In this document: positions 1-9,374 of the stretch, in pieces
Numbering within the stretch: the first letter of the stretch is position 1
How the letters are laid out: every line of letters begins with the position of its first letter
NCBI RefSeq assembly: GCF_029892285.1
Contig: NZ_JARXVM010000015.1
Span: forward strand, 1 to 64,000
Reading direction: 5' to 3'
Length of the DNA stretch: 64,000 nt
Source: Rhizobium sp. SG_E_25_P2
GTDB taxonomy: Bacteria; Pseudomonadota; Alphaproteobacteria; Rhizobiales; Rhizobiaceae
Position numbers and translations under genes: made by a program
Notes under the pieces: model-generated
What the model was told of the DNA's origin: nothing
Seen by the model: only the letters and a program-made list of their open reading frames with translations
The model's database searches: none

Positions 1-16
1 CATACGGTCCCGCCCG

Positions 17-52
17 TCGATCACCCGGGGGTGGCCACCCCCGGGTGATCGA
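17..52. repeat. perfect 36-bp palindrome
   Basis: Positions 17-34 are exactly complementary to 35-52, with no loop and a GGCC centre. It lies about 90 bp beyond the stop codon of the GGDEF/EAL gene. It has no T-run on either side, so it is not a classic intrinsic terminator. It could be a bidirectional transcription stop, a protein-binding site or one copy of a dispersed element. The perfect symmetry is read directly; the role is unknown. Confidence 0.6.
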
Positions 53-138
53 GCGCAAGATACATCACCAAGCGCAAATCCAACATGCAAGGGGCCGGGC
101 ACGACCTAAGCCTCAAAGCCTTCAATTCACGAAAAACA

Positions 139-3045
139 TTAACCCTTCCGCGTCAGCGGAAACCGCTCCTTGAGCAGACGCGACACAGCGTCGGCGCCGA
201 TCGGCGGGCCGAAATGGAAGCTCTGGCCGTAATGGCAGCCCATTTGGCCGAGCTTGATGGCGTCTTCCTCGCTCTCGATGCCCTCGGCCACCAGCGTCAT
301 GCCGAGCTCCACGCCCATAGAGACGATCGAGCGCAACAGCACATCGCGCTTGTCGCTCTGATCGCGCACCAAGGCCTGGTCGATCTTGATCGTGTCGAAG
401 GGGAAGCGGGTGATATAGCCGAGCGAGGAGAAGCCGGCGCCGAAATCGTCGAGCGACAGGCCAATGCCGGAATCGCGGATCTTTTCGAGAACCAGCCGCG
501 ATTGCTCCGGATTCTCCATCACCACGGTTTCGGTGAGTTCCAGCTTCAGTCGTTCCGGCGGGCAACCGGCGCGGTTGAGCGCGCGTCGGATGTCGTCGGT
601 CAGCGCGCTGTTGATCAATTGCGCGCTGGAGAGATTGACGGAGACGAAATAGGGCACATCTCCGGTCTGGGTCAGCCAGCCCGACAGATCGCTCGTGGCG
701 CGCTCGATGGCGAACTGGCCGAGGTCGCCGATGAAATTGGCGTTTTCAGCCAGCGGAATGAACTCGCCCGGCGGCACATTGCCCCGCTTGGGATGGTCCC
801 AGCGCATCAGCGCTTCGAAACCGACGATTTCGGCGTCCACCAGCCGCACGATGGGCTGATAGACCATCGACAGTTCCTTGCGCTCGATGGCGCGGCGCAG
901 GTCGCTTTCGAGCTGCAGCCGGTCCGACACCGCCATGCGGAAGGCGGGCTGGAACGGCTCCACGCGGTCGCCGCCCGATTTCTTGGCGCGATACATGGCA
1001 AGCTCTGCGTCGTTGAGTAGCCCCTCCGCCGAAATCGACGGATCGGTCCAGGAAGCGACGCCGATCGAGGCGGTCAGGATGATCTCCTGATTGGCGAAAT
1101 TGATGGGCGCCGACACCGCCTTCACCACCGCATCGGCGAAATCGGCGATGCGCTTGGGGTCGCTTTCCGACACCAGCACGATGCCGAATTCGTCGCCCGC
1201 GAGGCGCCCCAGCGTATCCTGCGGCTTCAGAAGCCGTCGCAGGCGGCGGGTGAGCGCGATCAGGATATTGTCGCCGGCGGCGATGCCGAGGGAATCGTTG
1301 ACCTGCTTGTAGCGGTCGATGTCGATGGTCAGCACGGTCGGCAGCAGCTTCTCTTCCTGCCCGGTCAGCGCCAGGATCGATTGCAGGCGATCAAGGAACA
1401 GCTGCCGGTTCGGCAGGCCGGTGAGATTGTCGTTGAGCGCATCCGACAACAGCCGCTCGACGATGTTCTTCTGTTCGGTCACGTCCTGCACGACGCCGAC
1501 GCAGCGGGCGATCTCGCCATTTCCGGCCAGCACCGGCCGCGCCTTGATCGACAGCCAGTGATACTGGCCATCCTCGGCGCGCAGGCGGAAATCATGGCAG
1601 AGCCGGCCTTTTTTCTGGGCGAGCAGAATATCGAGCGTGGCGCGGAAGCGGTCGCGGTCGTCGGGATGCAGCCGCGGCAGCCAGTTTCGCGCCGGCCCAT
1701 GCAGGGCGCCGGGCGTGGCGCCGAGCCGGAGCGCGATGTCGGGAATGGTGGTCACCCGGTCGCGGCTCACATCCCAGTCCCAGATCGTCTCGCCGGATCC
1801 GGTCAAGGCAAGAGACTGGCGTTCGAGATCGGAGAACAGTCCCTGCTGATAGGCGCCGCCGGCAAAGGCGTGCTGGATCACGGTAAAGCCGATGAGCAGC
1901 ACGATCAGCACCAGGCCGAAAGCCAGCGCCGGCTGCACGATGTCGTTGTCCAGCTGTCCCGTCACCGCCAGCCAGCCGCCGAACAGCCAGGCGATGATCG
2001 TCAGCCAGGAGGGGATCAGCAGAATGGCGCGGTCATAGCGGCGGAAACCGAGAAACACGATCAGCGCAATGCCGGCGGCGGCGGTGAGGCCGAAGGACAG
2101 CCGCGCGATGCCCGAGGCGATGGATGGATCGTAGATCGCCACGCCAAACAGCGTGCCCAGGCCCAGCACCCAGGCGAGCGTAGCGTAAGCCAGATTGGCG
2201 TGCCAGCGGCTGAGATTGAGATAGGTGAACAGGAAAATCACCAGTCCCGACGCCAGCGCCACTTCCGCGCCCGCGCGCCAGATGCGCTCGTCGAGCGTGT
2301 TGTCGCCGAACAATTGTTCGAGAAAGCCGAAATCGACGCAGACATAGCCGAGCACCGCCCAGGCCAGCGCCGCCGTCGCCGGCAGCATCGACGTGCCCTT
2401 GATCACGAAGAGATTGGTGAGAAACACTGCCAAGAGGCCGGCGATGCCGAGCACGATGCCGCGATAGAGCGTAAACGCGTTGACCGTGTCCTTATAGGCC
2501 TCGGGCTCCCAGAGATAGAGTTGCGGCAGTTCCGGCGAGGTGATCTCGGCGACAAAGGTGATGACCGCGCCAGGGTTAAGCGTGATGGCGAACACGTCGG
2601 CGTCGTTGGAGGCCACCCGATCGAGCGCGAAGCCTTCCGACGGGGTGATCGACAGGATGCGGTCCGATCCGAGATCCGGCCAGAACACATGCGAATTGAC
2701 CAGCCGATAATGCGGCGCGACGATCAGCCGTTCGAGCTGTTCGTCCGACACATTTGCGAGCGCGAACACCGCCCAGTCGCCGTTATGACCGGGGGAGGAG
2801 GCGCGCACCTCGATGCGGCGGACAATGCCGTCGGTGCCGGCTGCGGTCGACACCTGAAAGGCCTCGCCCTGGTTGGCGTAAATCTCGGCGATCCTGGTGA
2901 GGTCGAGCGCCTTGTCCTCGCGGGAAATCTTTACCGGCTCCAGCGCGAACGCCGACAGGGTCGAGACCGCGAGCGCCATGAGCGTCAGCAGGCAAAACAA
3001 CACCGCCCGGCCGCCGGCAACCGGATTTCCAATCAGAAGGTTCAA
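139..3045 (-). CDS. membrane GGDEF/EAL protein with 7TMR-DISM-type sensor and PAS domain
   Basis: This is a 968-residue c-di-GMP turnover protein. The N-terminus is a signal or membrane segment, followed by an extracytoplasmic 7TMR-DISM-like domain (about 40-190) and a block of about seven membrane helices (about 190-400). A PAS domain with PAC follows (about 410-530), then GGDEF (about 545-700) and EAL (about 715-960). The cyclase motif is AGDEF, an accepted active variant, and the I-site reads KPQD rather than RxxD. The EAL domain keeps EALMR, ELTE, DDFGAG, KID and AEGIE, so phosphodiesterase activity is likely. The TTG start overlaps the stop of the upstream acetyltransferase by 4 bases (TTGA), which suggests translational coupling. 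The ligand of the sensor is not evident. Confidence 0.9.
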   Translation of the reverse strand: MNLLIGNPVAGGRAVLFCLLTLMALAVSTLSAFALEPVKISREDKALDLTRIAEIYANQGEAFQVSTAAGTDGIVRRIEVRASSPGHNGDWAVFALANVSDEQLERLIVAPHYRLVNSHVFWPDLGSDRILSITPSEGFALDRVASNDADVFAITLNPGAVITFVAEITSPELPQLYLWEPEAYKDTVNAFTLYRGIVLGIAGLLAVFLTNLFVIKGTSMLPATAALAWAVLGYVCVDFGFLEQLFGDNTLDERIWRAGAEVALASGLVIFLFTYLNLSRWHANLAYATLAWVLGLGTLFGVAIYDPSIASGIARLSFGLTAAAGIALIVFLGFRRYDRAILLIPSWLTIIAWLFGGWLAVTGQLDNDIVQPALAFGLVLIVLLIGFTVIQHAFAGGAYQQGLFSDLERQSLALTGSGETIWDWDVSRDRVTTIPDIALRLGATPGALHGPARNWLPRLHPDDRDRFRATLDILLAQKKGRLCHDFRLRAEDGQYHWLSIKARPVLAGNGEIARCVGVVQDVTEQKNIVERLLSDALNDNLTGLPNRQLFLDRLQSILALTGQEEKLLPTVLTIDIDRYKQVNDSLGIAAGDNILIALTRRLRRLLKPQDTLGRLAGDEFGIVLVSESDPKRIADFADAVVKAVSAPINFANQEIILTASIGVASWTDPSISAEGLLNDAELAMYRAKKSGGDRVEPFQPAFRMAVSDRLQLESDLRRAIERKELSMVYQPIVRLVDAEIVGFEALMRWDHPKRGNVPPGEFIPLAENANFIGDLGQFAIERATSDLSGWLTQTGDVPYFVSVNLSSAQLINSALTDDIRRALNRAGCPPERLKLELTETVVMENPEQSRLVLEKIRDSGIGLSLDDFGAGFSSLGYITRFPFDTIKIDQALVRDQSDKRDVLLRSIVSMGVELGMTLVAEGIESEEDAIKLGQMGCHYGQSFHFGPPIGADAVSRLLKERFPLTRKG

Positions 3046-3653
3046 ATGCCTAACGCCCCGTACCTGTTGTTTTTATTGGGGACGAGCGCATAGAGAAGGT
3101 GGTCACGCCATTCGCCCCGAATTTTCAAATACGATTTCATATAGCCTTCGCGCTCAAATCCGGCTTTTTCAAGTAGGCGGATAGAGCGGTCGTTGTCCGG
3201 AATACAGGCTGCCTCGATGCGGTGCAAGTTCATGCGGATGAAGATATAGCTGATGACAGGGCCGATCGCCTGGCTCATATGGCCTTTTCCTGCATGCCTT
3301 TCGCCCATCCAGTAGCCGATCATGCAGCTTTGCGAGGCGCCGCGGCGAATATGGCCGATGGTGATGCCGCCCAGAAGGTCTTCCGTGTCGCGGTGGAAAA
3401 GCAGAAGCGGCACGGCCACGCCGGAGGCGAATTCCTGGTTGGCGCGATTGACGCGGGTGCGGAAGGAACTCTCGGTCAGCGCGTCGGGATCCCAGGCTGG
3501 CTCCCATTTTTCGAGAAAGGCCCGGCTCTCGCTGCGCAATTTGTACCAGGCCTTGTAGTCGCTGTTGCGCGGAAGCCGGAGATAGTGATCCGGCCCGGAA
3601 ATATCCTCACCCGAACCCTGCCGCGACAAGAAACCGAACACTGATCTTGCCAT
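3042..3653 (-). CDS. GNAT N-acetyltransferase, RimJ/RimL-like
   Basis: This 203-residue cytoplasmic GNAT acetyltransferase resembles the family annotated as ribosomal-protein-alanine or serine acetyltransferase. The acetyl-CoA binding region is seen as GERHAGKGHMSQAI near residues 115-130, and the typical C-terminal pattern RLLEKAGFEREG lies near 160-172. The last residues sit immediately ahead of, and overlap, the c-di-GMP gene, so the two are co-transcribed. The real substrate (ribosomal protein, peptide or small molecule) cannot be told from sequence. Its start lies 27 bp from the end of the peptidase gene upstream on the same strand. Confidence 0.88.
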   Translation of the reverse strand: MARSVFGFLSRQGSGEDISGPDHYLRLPRNSDYKAWYKLRSESRAFLEKWEPAWDPDALTESSFRTRVNRANQEFASGVAVPLLLFHRDTEDLLGGITIGHIRRGASQSCMIGYWMGERHAGKGHMSQAIGPVISYIFIRMNLHRIEAACIPDNDRSIRLLEKAGFEREGYMKSYLKIRGEWRDHLLYALVPNKNNRYGALGI

Positions 3654-3680
3654 GCGACGCGCCCCGGATTCCGCCAGCCG

Positions 3681-4982
3681 TCATTCGGCGGCGGATTTGT
3701 GTTCCGGAGCCCGAGAGCCGCTCAGCGCCCGCATGATGTCTTCCATCGGCGCCAGTTGTTCGACGGGACCAATCGCCGACATCGTCGGCACGGTGTCGAA
3801 GAACAGTCGTCCCGCAAGATCGGTCAGGCGGTCCGTGGTGATGTCGTTCAGCCGCTGCATCAACTCTTCATTGGGAATGGGGCGGCCATAGAGCATGATC
3901 TGCCGGGCGATCTGGCCGGCGCGGGCGGCCGGGCTTTCCTGGCCCATCAGCAGCTGAGCGCGGATCTGGGCGCGGGCGCGGTCGATTTCTTCCTGTTTGA
4001 TCTTTTCGGAGGCGCGGCGCAATTCTTCGATCACCACCGGCATCAGTTCCGGCAGGTTCTCGCCGCCGGTCGCCGCATGCACGCCGAAAATGCCGGTGTC
4101 CGAGAAGCCCCAATGGAAGGCGTAGATCGAATAACACAGACCGCGATGCTCGCGCACTTCCTGGAACAGTCGCGACGACATGCCGCCGCCGAGCACATTG
4201 GCGAGAATCTGCGAACAGTAGAAATCGCGGGCGTGATAGGCCTTGCCTTCAAAACCGAACAAGACTTGCGCGTCCATCAGGTCGCGGTCTTCACGCACAT
4301 CGCCGCCGATATAGCGCGCGGGATCCATGATGATGGGTGACGACGGCGTCGTCGGCAGAGACGAGAAACGTCGCGCCACCTGTTCGACGAATTCGTCATG
4401 CTTCACCGCGCCGGCGGCGACCACGAACATGCGGTCGGCGACATAATTGCGCGACAGATAGCGGCGGATCTGGTCGGGCGTAAACGTCATCACCGTCTCG
4501 GGCGTGCCGAGAATCGGTCGGCCGATGGTCTGTCCGAAATAGGCGCGCTCGGAAAATTTGTCGAAAATCACGTCGTCGGGCGTGTCGTTGGCCGCGCCAA
4601 TTTCCTGCAGGATGACGTTTTTCTCGCGTTCGAGTTCCTCTTCCTCGAAGGCCGATTCCGTCAGGATGTCGGCGAGCATGTCGACCGCCAGCGGCACGTC
4701 ATTTTTCAGCACGCGCGCATAGTAGGAGGTGGATTCGGTGGATGTCGCGGCATTGACCTCGCCGCCGACATTTTCGATTTCCTCGGCGATCTGGCGCGCC
4801 GTCCGGCGCGCCGTGCCCTTGAAGGCCATGTGTTCGAGGAGATGGGCGATGCCGTGTTCGTCAGCGGCTTCGTTGCGCGATCCGGACTTCACCCACACGC
4901 CGAGAGCGGCGCTCTCCAAATGCGGCATATCCTCGGTAACCACAGTCAATCCCGAAGGAAGTCTGGTGAACTCAACTTTCAT
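3681..4982 (-). CDS. M16 family zinc peptidase (mitochondrial processing peptidase-like)
   Basis: This 433-residue protein is homologous to the beta subunit of mitochondrial processing peptidase and to rhizobial PepR/MppP proteins. The inverted zinc motif HLLEH is at residues 47-51 and is followed by the distal glutamate region EREKNVILQEIGAAND. The C-terminal M16 domain has the R/Y-type loop around HRGLCYSIYAFH. It lies 23 bp downstream of thrC on the same strand, an arrangement I recall as common in rhizobia, so an operon is likely. I chose the ATG at 4982. A TTG two codons upstream is also open but gives no better start. The role is probably turnover of small peptides in the cytoplasm or periplasm. 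Confidence 0.92.
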   Translation of the reverse strand: MKVEFTRLPSGLTVVTEDMPHLESAALGVWVKSGSRNEAADEHGIAHLLEHMAFKGTARRTARQIAEEIENVGGEVNAATSTESTSYYARVLKNDVPLAVDMLADILTESAFEEEELEREKNVILQEIGAANDTPDDVIFDKFSERAYFGQTIGRPILGTPETVMTFTPDQIRRYLSRNYVADRMFVVAAGAVKHDEFVEQVARRFSSLPTTPSSPIIMDPARYIGGDVREDRDLMDAQVLFGFEGKAYHARDFYCSQILANVLGGGMSSRLFQEVREHRGLCYSIYAFHWGFSDTGIFGVHAATGGENLPELMPVVIEELRRASEKIKQEEIDRARAQIRAQLLMGQESPAARAGQIARQIMLYGRPIPNEELMQRLNDITTDRLTDLAGRLFFDTVPTMSAIGPVEQLAPMEDIMRALSGSRAPEHKSAAE

Positions 4983-5005
4983 GACCAATATTCAAGACGC
5001 CTCGG

Positions 5006-6403
5006 TCAGGACCTGATCCGGGCATGTTTGGCGATGAAATTCTCCACCGTCTCGATGTCCGCACTCAGCACTTCGAAGCGCTCCTCCCTTTGCATCAGAC
5101 CTGCAAGCCACGATGGCAGCGCGGGATTAATACCGCAAGCGGTTTCCACCGCCAAGGGGAATTTTGCCGGATGCGCAGTGGCCAGCGTCACCATCGGAGC
5201 GTTGGATTTCTCGTATTTCGCCGCCACATGCACGCCGATGGCGGTGTGGGGATCGAGAAGATAGCCAGTTTCCGAAAGATGGTTTTTGATCGTTTCGGCG
5301 ACCTGCTTCTCGGTGGCGCGCCCGGCCTTGAAGTCTTTGCGGATAAAGGCCAGCGCCTCGGCCTCGATCTCGAAGGCGCCCGATTGCTTGAGGCTGTCCA
5401 TGGCGCGGCGAACCTTTTCGGGCTTGCGGCCATAGGCCTCGAACAGCAGCCGTTCGAAATTCGAAGAGATCTGGATGTCCATGGATGGCGAGGTGGTGGC
5501 CTTGACGCCCTTCATCTCGTAGCGCCCGGTTTTCAGCGTGCGGGCGAGAATGTCGTTGTCATTGGTGGCGATCACCAGTCTGCCCACTGGCAGGCCCATG
5601 CGCTTGGCGGCGTAACCGGCGAAAATATCGCCGAAATTGCCGGTCGGCACGGTGAACGAGATCTTGCGGTCCGGTCCGCCCAAGGCGATCGCGCTGGTGA
5701 AGTAGTAGACGATCTGGGCCATGATGCGCGCCCAGTTGATCGAGTTGACGCCGGCGAGCGCCATGGAATCGCGGAACTTGATGTCGTTGAACATCGCCTT
5801 GACGAGATTCTGGCAATCGTCGAAGTCGCCCTGGATGGCGATGGCGTGCACATTGTTATGCGAGGTGGTGGTCATCTGGCGCTGCTGCACCGGCGAAACC
5901 TTGCCATGCGGGAAAAAGATGAAGATGTCGGTGCGGTCGCGGCCGCCGAAGGCGTCGATCGCCGCCCCGCCCGTGTCGCCCGATGTCGCGCCGACGATGG
6001 TGGCGCGTTCGCCGCGCGCCGCCAGCGCATGGTCCATCAGCCGGCCCAGCAACTGCATCGCCACGTCCTTGAAGGCCAGCGTGGTGCCGTGGAAAAGTTC
6101 GAGAATGAAGGAATTCGGGCCCGACTGCACGAGCGGCGCCACGGCCGGATGCTTGAAGGTGGCGTAGGCCTCGTCGATCATGCGCTTGAGATCCTGGTCG
6201 TCGACCTCGCCGCCGACAAAGGGCGAAAGCACCTTGAAGGCGATGTCCTGATAGGACAGGCCGCGCCAGGAACGGAGCTCCTTCTTGGAGAAATGCGGCC
6301 ATTCCTCGGGAATGTAGAGGCCGCCGTCACGCGCCAGACCCGTCAACAGGGCGTCCGAGAAACCGAGCTTTGGGGCCTCGCCCCGGGTGGAAACATAGCG
6401 CAC
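5006..6403 (-). CDS. thrC: threonine synthase
   Basis: This protein converts O-phosphohomoserine to threonine in the cytosol using PLP. The Schiff-base lysine lies in TLAFKDVAMQ (about K112). The phosphate-binding SGDTGGAA loop and the fold type II core are intact, and the length (465) fits the family. The frame stays open to 6472, but the family N-terminus RYVSTRGEAPKL begins right after the GTG at 6403. An AGGAG Shine-Dalgarno sequence sits 9 bp before that GTG, so the longer start is rejected. It leads the thrC / M16-peptidase pair. Confidence 0.95.
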   Translation of the reverse strand: MRYVSTRGEAPKLGFSDALLTGLARDGGLYIPEEWPHFSKKELRSWRGLSYQDIAFKVLSPFVGGEVDDQDLKRMIDEAYATFKHPAVAPLVQSGPNSFILELFHGTTLAFKDVAMQLLGRLMDHALAARGERATIVGATSGDTGGAAIDAFGGRDRTDIFIFFPHGKVSPVQQRQMTTTSHNNVHAIAIQGDFDDCQNLVKAMFNDIKFRDSMALAGVNSINWARIMAQIVYYFTSAIALGGPDRKISFTVPTGNFGDIFAGYAAKRMGLPVGRLVIATNDNDILARTLKTGRYEMKGVKATTSPSMDIQISSNFERLLFEAYGRKPEKVRRAMDSLKQSGAFEIEAEALAFIRKDFKAGRATEKQVAETIKNHLSETGYLLDPHTAIGVHVAAKYEKSNAPMVTLATAHPAKFPLAVETACGINPALPSWLAGLMQREERFEVLSADIETVENFIAKHARIRS

Positions 6404-6648
6404 GTGCTGCCTCTCCTGATGTCGCTTGAGCCGGGTGAAACCTATCAGCGCAGGCTCCGCGCGATTGTCCATTTTGCGTCCGGAATGCCCCGGAAAATGG
6501 CTGAATCTTTATTCCGGCCAATCGATTTTTTGTTTGGTCGCTGGTATAGACCACATCGCCGGGCCATGAAAAGGTCCGAAAGAGAAAGAAAACAGTGGTG
6601 AATCGTCCGCATCGCGCGGCGTGGTCACATCAGGGTGGGGCGTAGCAC

Positions 6649-7239
6649 GTGTCTCGGAGACTTCTCGGACTTATCTCTTCCTTCGCGGCGCTCACGGCTC
6701 TGGCGAGCTGCACGGCGCCATCCTATCCCGACAGCAATCGCGGCTTTGCGCCGACCGTGAAGGCGGAGCCCGCACCGGCCAACGCCTCGCAGACACCCGT
6801 CGTCGTCCAGGGCCAGTGCCCGCAGATCTATCTGCGCGAAGGCACGGCGGTGTTCCGCGAGTATGTGCGGGGCGTCAAGAAGGGGCCGGATGGCTCGGCA
6901 GATCCGAGCAAGCTGGTGTTCCAGGCGACGCTCGAGCGCACCACGCGCCAGTGCTTCCAGACCGATCAAGGCCTCAGGATGACGGTGGTGGTCCAGGGCC
7001 GCATCATTCCAGGCCCGGCCGGCAAGGCGGGAACTTACACGCTGCCGATCCGGGTCGCCGCCACCGATGGCGATGCGACGCTCTATTCGGAGCTGACCAA
7101 GTTCCCGGTCACCGTGCCGGACAATCTCGGCGCCACCCAGTTCCTGTTCACCAAGGACGACGTGATCATCAGCCAGGGCGCGACCGGCCTGACCCGCCTG
7201 TTCGCCGGCATCGATGAAGGTCCCTATAGCACGAAGTGA
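6649..7239 (+). CDS. conserved lipoprotein of unknown function
   Basis: This 196-residue secreted lipoprotein has a signal peptide ending in the lipobox LASC, with Cys21 as the lipidated residue. The mature part is small, polar and mostly beta, and contains one further cysteine pair (GQCPQIY and RQCFQT). I recognise it as a Rhizobiales-type hypothetical envelope protein but know no function. It begins with GTG behind a purine-rich stretch. It is divergent from thrC, with about 245 bp of shared upstream region. A RIME-like repeat element follows it. Confidence 0.75.
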   Translation: MSRRLLGLISSFAALTALASCTAPSYPDSNRGFAPTVKAEPAPANASQTPVVVQGQCPQIYLREGTAVFREYVRGVKKGPDGSADPSKLVFQATLERTTRQCFQTDQGLRMTVVVQGRIIPGPAGKAGTYTLPIRVAATDGDATLYSELTKFPVTVPDNLGATQFLFTKDDVIISQGATGLTRLFAGIDEGPYSTK

Positions 7240-7294
7240 GATTTGGGGCGGCCGTTGGTCGTCCTTCATTTTGATGCATGAGATGTCGCGGCTT

Positions 7295-7424
7295 GCCCCT
7301 CATCCGGCTGCCGCCACCTTCTCCCCGTAGAACGGGGAGAAGGGCGATTGTTGCAAGGTCGCCGCTCAATCCTCCTTCGCCCCGCATTGCGGGGAGAAGG
7401 TCCCGGCAGGGGGGAAGAGGGGCG
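7295..7424. repeat. RIME-like intergenic palindromic element
   Basis: This non-coding stretch carries two hairpins built on the same core, CCTTCTCCCCG / CGGGGAGAAGG. The first is a 12-bp stem at 7317-7343 and the second lies around 7378-7400. The outer ends (GCCCCTCATCCGGCTGCC and its near complement near 7405-7424) are also inverted. This is the layout of the rhizobial intergenic mosaic elements (RIME) known from Sinorhizobium and relatives. The similarity is recalled, not searched. The rest of 7240-7491 shows no gene. Confidence 0.6.
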
Positions 7425-7491
7425 GTGTACGCCGGTCAACTCAACCGAAATTACCTTATCCAGCGAGCAGCGACAGACGCCGCCCTCGATA

Positions 7492-8181
7492 TCAAGCCAA
7501 TTCGCTCCAGCTCTTCAGCGCATCCACCATCTGCGGCAGTTCCGTCATGCGCGAAATCACCGTCTCGGCGCCGGCGTCGGTCAGCCGGTCGGCATGGGTG
7601 GGATAAGTGTGCGAGCCGCCGGTGAAGCCGATCACCCGCATGCCGGCGGCGCGGGCGGCGTGGACGCCATGCACCGAATCCTCGATCACCAGGCAGCGGG
7701 CGGGATCGGCGTCGAACTGCTTGGCGCCATGCAGATAAATGTCCGGCTTCGGCTTGGTGCGATCGGGGCCGAGATCCTTGGCCGAATAGATATGGCCCTC
7801 GAAATAAGGCTTGAGCCCGACTTTGGTCAGCATCATATCGAGCCGCTTGGATGACGAATTCGAGCAGATGCAGCGCTGTTCGGTCAGGCGCGACAGCGCT
7901 GTGCGCACGCCCTCGATCATCTTGACGCGGATCGACAAAGCGCGATCGACCAGCGCTTCCGACTTGTCGATCAGCGAGGCAGAAAGCGGCAGTTCCGCTT
8001 CCTTTTCGATCGTCATCAGAATGCTCTTCCAGTCCATGCCGGCAAACCGGATGCACATCTCCTCGGCGGTGATCTCGAAACCATTGTCGCGCAACAGCTT
8101 GGATTCGACTTCCGCCGCGATGATTTCAGAATCGACGAGCACGCCGTCGCAGTCAAACAGGATGAGGTCGAAGCCGGACAT
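7492..8181 (-). CDS. HAD-IA family phosphatase (phosphoglycolate / beta-PGM-like)
   Basis: This 229-residue haloacid-dehalogenase superfamily hydrolase acts in the cytoplasm. Motif I is DCDGVLVDSE at the N-terminus, with the nucleophile in FDCDG. Motif II is CSNSSSKR, the lysine of motif III lies in DRTKPKPD, and motif IV is VIEDSVHG. A small helical cap lies between motifs I and II. Such proteins dephosphorylate sugar phosphates or phosphoglycolate; the exact substrate cannot be assigned. It is a single gene transcribed away from the quinone oxidoreductase, which also reads minus, with 129 bp between them showing nothing notable. Confidence 0.88.
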   Translation of the reverse strand: MSGFDLILFDCDGVLVDSEIIAAEVESKLLRDNGFEITAEEMCIRFAGMDWKSILMTIEKEAELPLSASLIDKSEALVDRALSIRVKMIEGVRTALSRLTEQRCICSNSSSKRLDMMLTKVGLKPYFEGHIYSAKDLGPDRTKPKPDIYLHGAKQFDADPARCLVIEDSVHGVHAARAAGMRVIGFTGGSHTYPTHADRLTDAGAETVISRMTELPQMVDALKSWSELA

Positions 8182-8310
8182 GGGAGGTCTCTATGTTGGT
8201 CTGGAATAGGCTCCGCCTACATGATTGGCGTCTGTCAGGCAATGCGCGACGGCGCATGGCTGCTTTGACGGGTCATTCGCTGCGCGGGATACGGCGGCTC
8301 AAGTCAGCCT

Positions 8311-9315
8311 TCACATCCTCAGCATGATCTTGCCGATATGTGCGCTTGATTCCATCAGCCGATGCGCCTCCACGACGTCTGTGAAGTCGAAGACTTCATG
8401 GATGACGGGAGCAGCCTTGCCGGCTTCGAGCAGCGGCCAGACGCGAGCCTGCAACTGATCGCGGATCTCCGCTTTTTCCGCCGCCGTGCGCGGGCGCATC
8501 GTGGAGCCCATCACCCGCAGGCGCTTGATCATGATCGGGGCAAGATTGGCCTTCTCCGCCACCGCGCCGCCAAGAAAAGCGATGATCGACAGGCGACCGT
8601 CCTTGGCGAGGCATTGCAGATTCTTGTCGAAATAGGCCGCGCCGATCATGTCGAGGATGACATCGACGCCGGCCTTGCCGGTCTCGGCCCGGATGACATC
8701 GGCGAAGTCCTCGCTTTTGTAGTTGATGGCCCTGATAGCGCCGAGTTTTACGCAGGCTTCCGCCTTGTCGTCCGAGCCCACCGTCACGAAGACTTTGGCG
8801 CCGAGCGCAGAGGCGAGCTGGATCGCCGTGGTGCCGATGCCGGAGGAGCCGCCATGGATGAGCGCGCTTTCGCCCGCCTTCAATCCGGCCATCATGAACA
8901 GATTGGCCCAGACGGTGAAGAAGGTCTCGGGCAACGCCGCAGCGCGGATGGCGTCATAACCTTTCGGCCAGGCAAGCGCCTGCGTGGCGGGAACCGCGCA
9001 ATACTCGGCATAGCCGCCGCCATTGGCGAGCGTGGTGACCTTGTCGCCAAGGGAAAGCGCGCTGACGCTGGGGCCGATCGCGACCACTTCGCCGGCCACT
9101 TCGAGCCCGAGCACGGGGCTCGCGCCCGGCGGCGGTGGATAGGTTCCCTGACGTTGCGCGACATCCGGCCGGTTGACGCCGGCTGCCTCGACCCGGATCA
9201 GGATCTCTCCGTCGCGAAGCTGGGGCAGGGGGCCCTCCGCGATCGTCATGGCCTCAGGGCCGCCGGGCGCGGGCAGGTCGACATAGCGCATGGAGGCGGG
9301 CAGGGAAGCGGTCAT
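8311..9315 (-). CDS. NAD(P)H:quinone oxidoreductase, zinc-free MDR family (PIG3-like)
   Basis: This 334-residue member of the medium-chain dehydrogenase/reductase superfamily belongs to the quinone oxidoreductase branch (TP53I3/zeta-crystallin type). An N-terminal GroES-like domain is followed by the Rossmann nucleotide loop [15 protein letters not shown] near residues 150-165. The cysteine/histidine ligands of the zinc alcohol dehydrogenases are missing, as expected for this branch. It probably reduces quinones or enones with NADPH. The ATG at 9315 has a GGAG Shine-Dalgarno 7 bp upstream. Confidence 0.92.
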   Translation of the reverse strand: MTASLPASMRYVDLPAPGGPEAMTIAEGPLPQLRDGEILIRVEAAGVNRPDVAQRQGTYPPPPGASPVLGLEVAGEVVAIGPSVSALSLGDKVTTLANGGGYAEYCAVPATQALAWPKGYDAIRAAALPETFFTVWANLFMMAGLKAGESALIHGGSSGIGTTAIQLASALGAKVFVTVGSDDKAEACVKLGAIRAINYKSEDFADVIRAETGKAGVDVILDMIGAAYFDKNLQCLAKDGRLSIIAFLGGAVAEKANLAPIMIKRLRVMGSTMRPRTAAEKAEIRDQLQARVWPLLEAGKAAPVIHEVFDFTDVVEAHRLMESSAHIGKIMLRM

Positions 9316-9374
9316 CGGCGTTCTCCGTGTTTGCGGCGAGTGTTACCGGAGAACGCCTCTAGGGGAAAGTCGGT

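Noticed and set aside
1381-3093. 570-codon open frame antisense to the GGDEF/EAL gene
   Set aside because: Composition is R/Q/H/A-rich with no domain, and it is the mirror of a well-supported gene in GC-rich DNA.
6404-6472. longer N-terminus of thrC
   Set aside because: Family similarity and the ribosome site point to the GTG at 6403.
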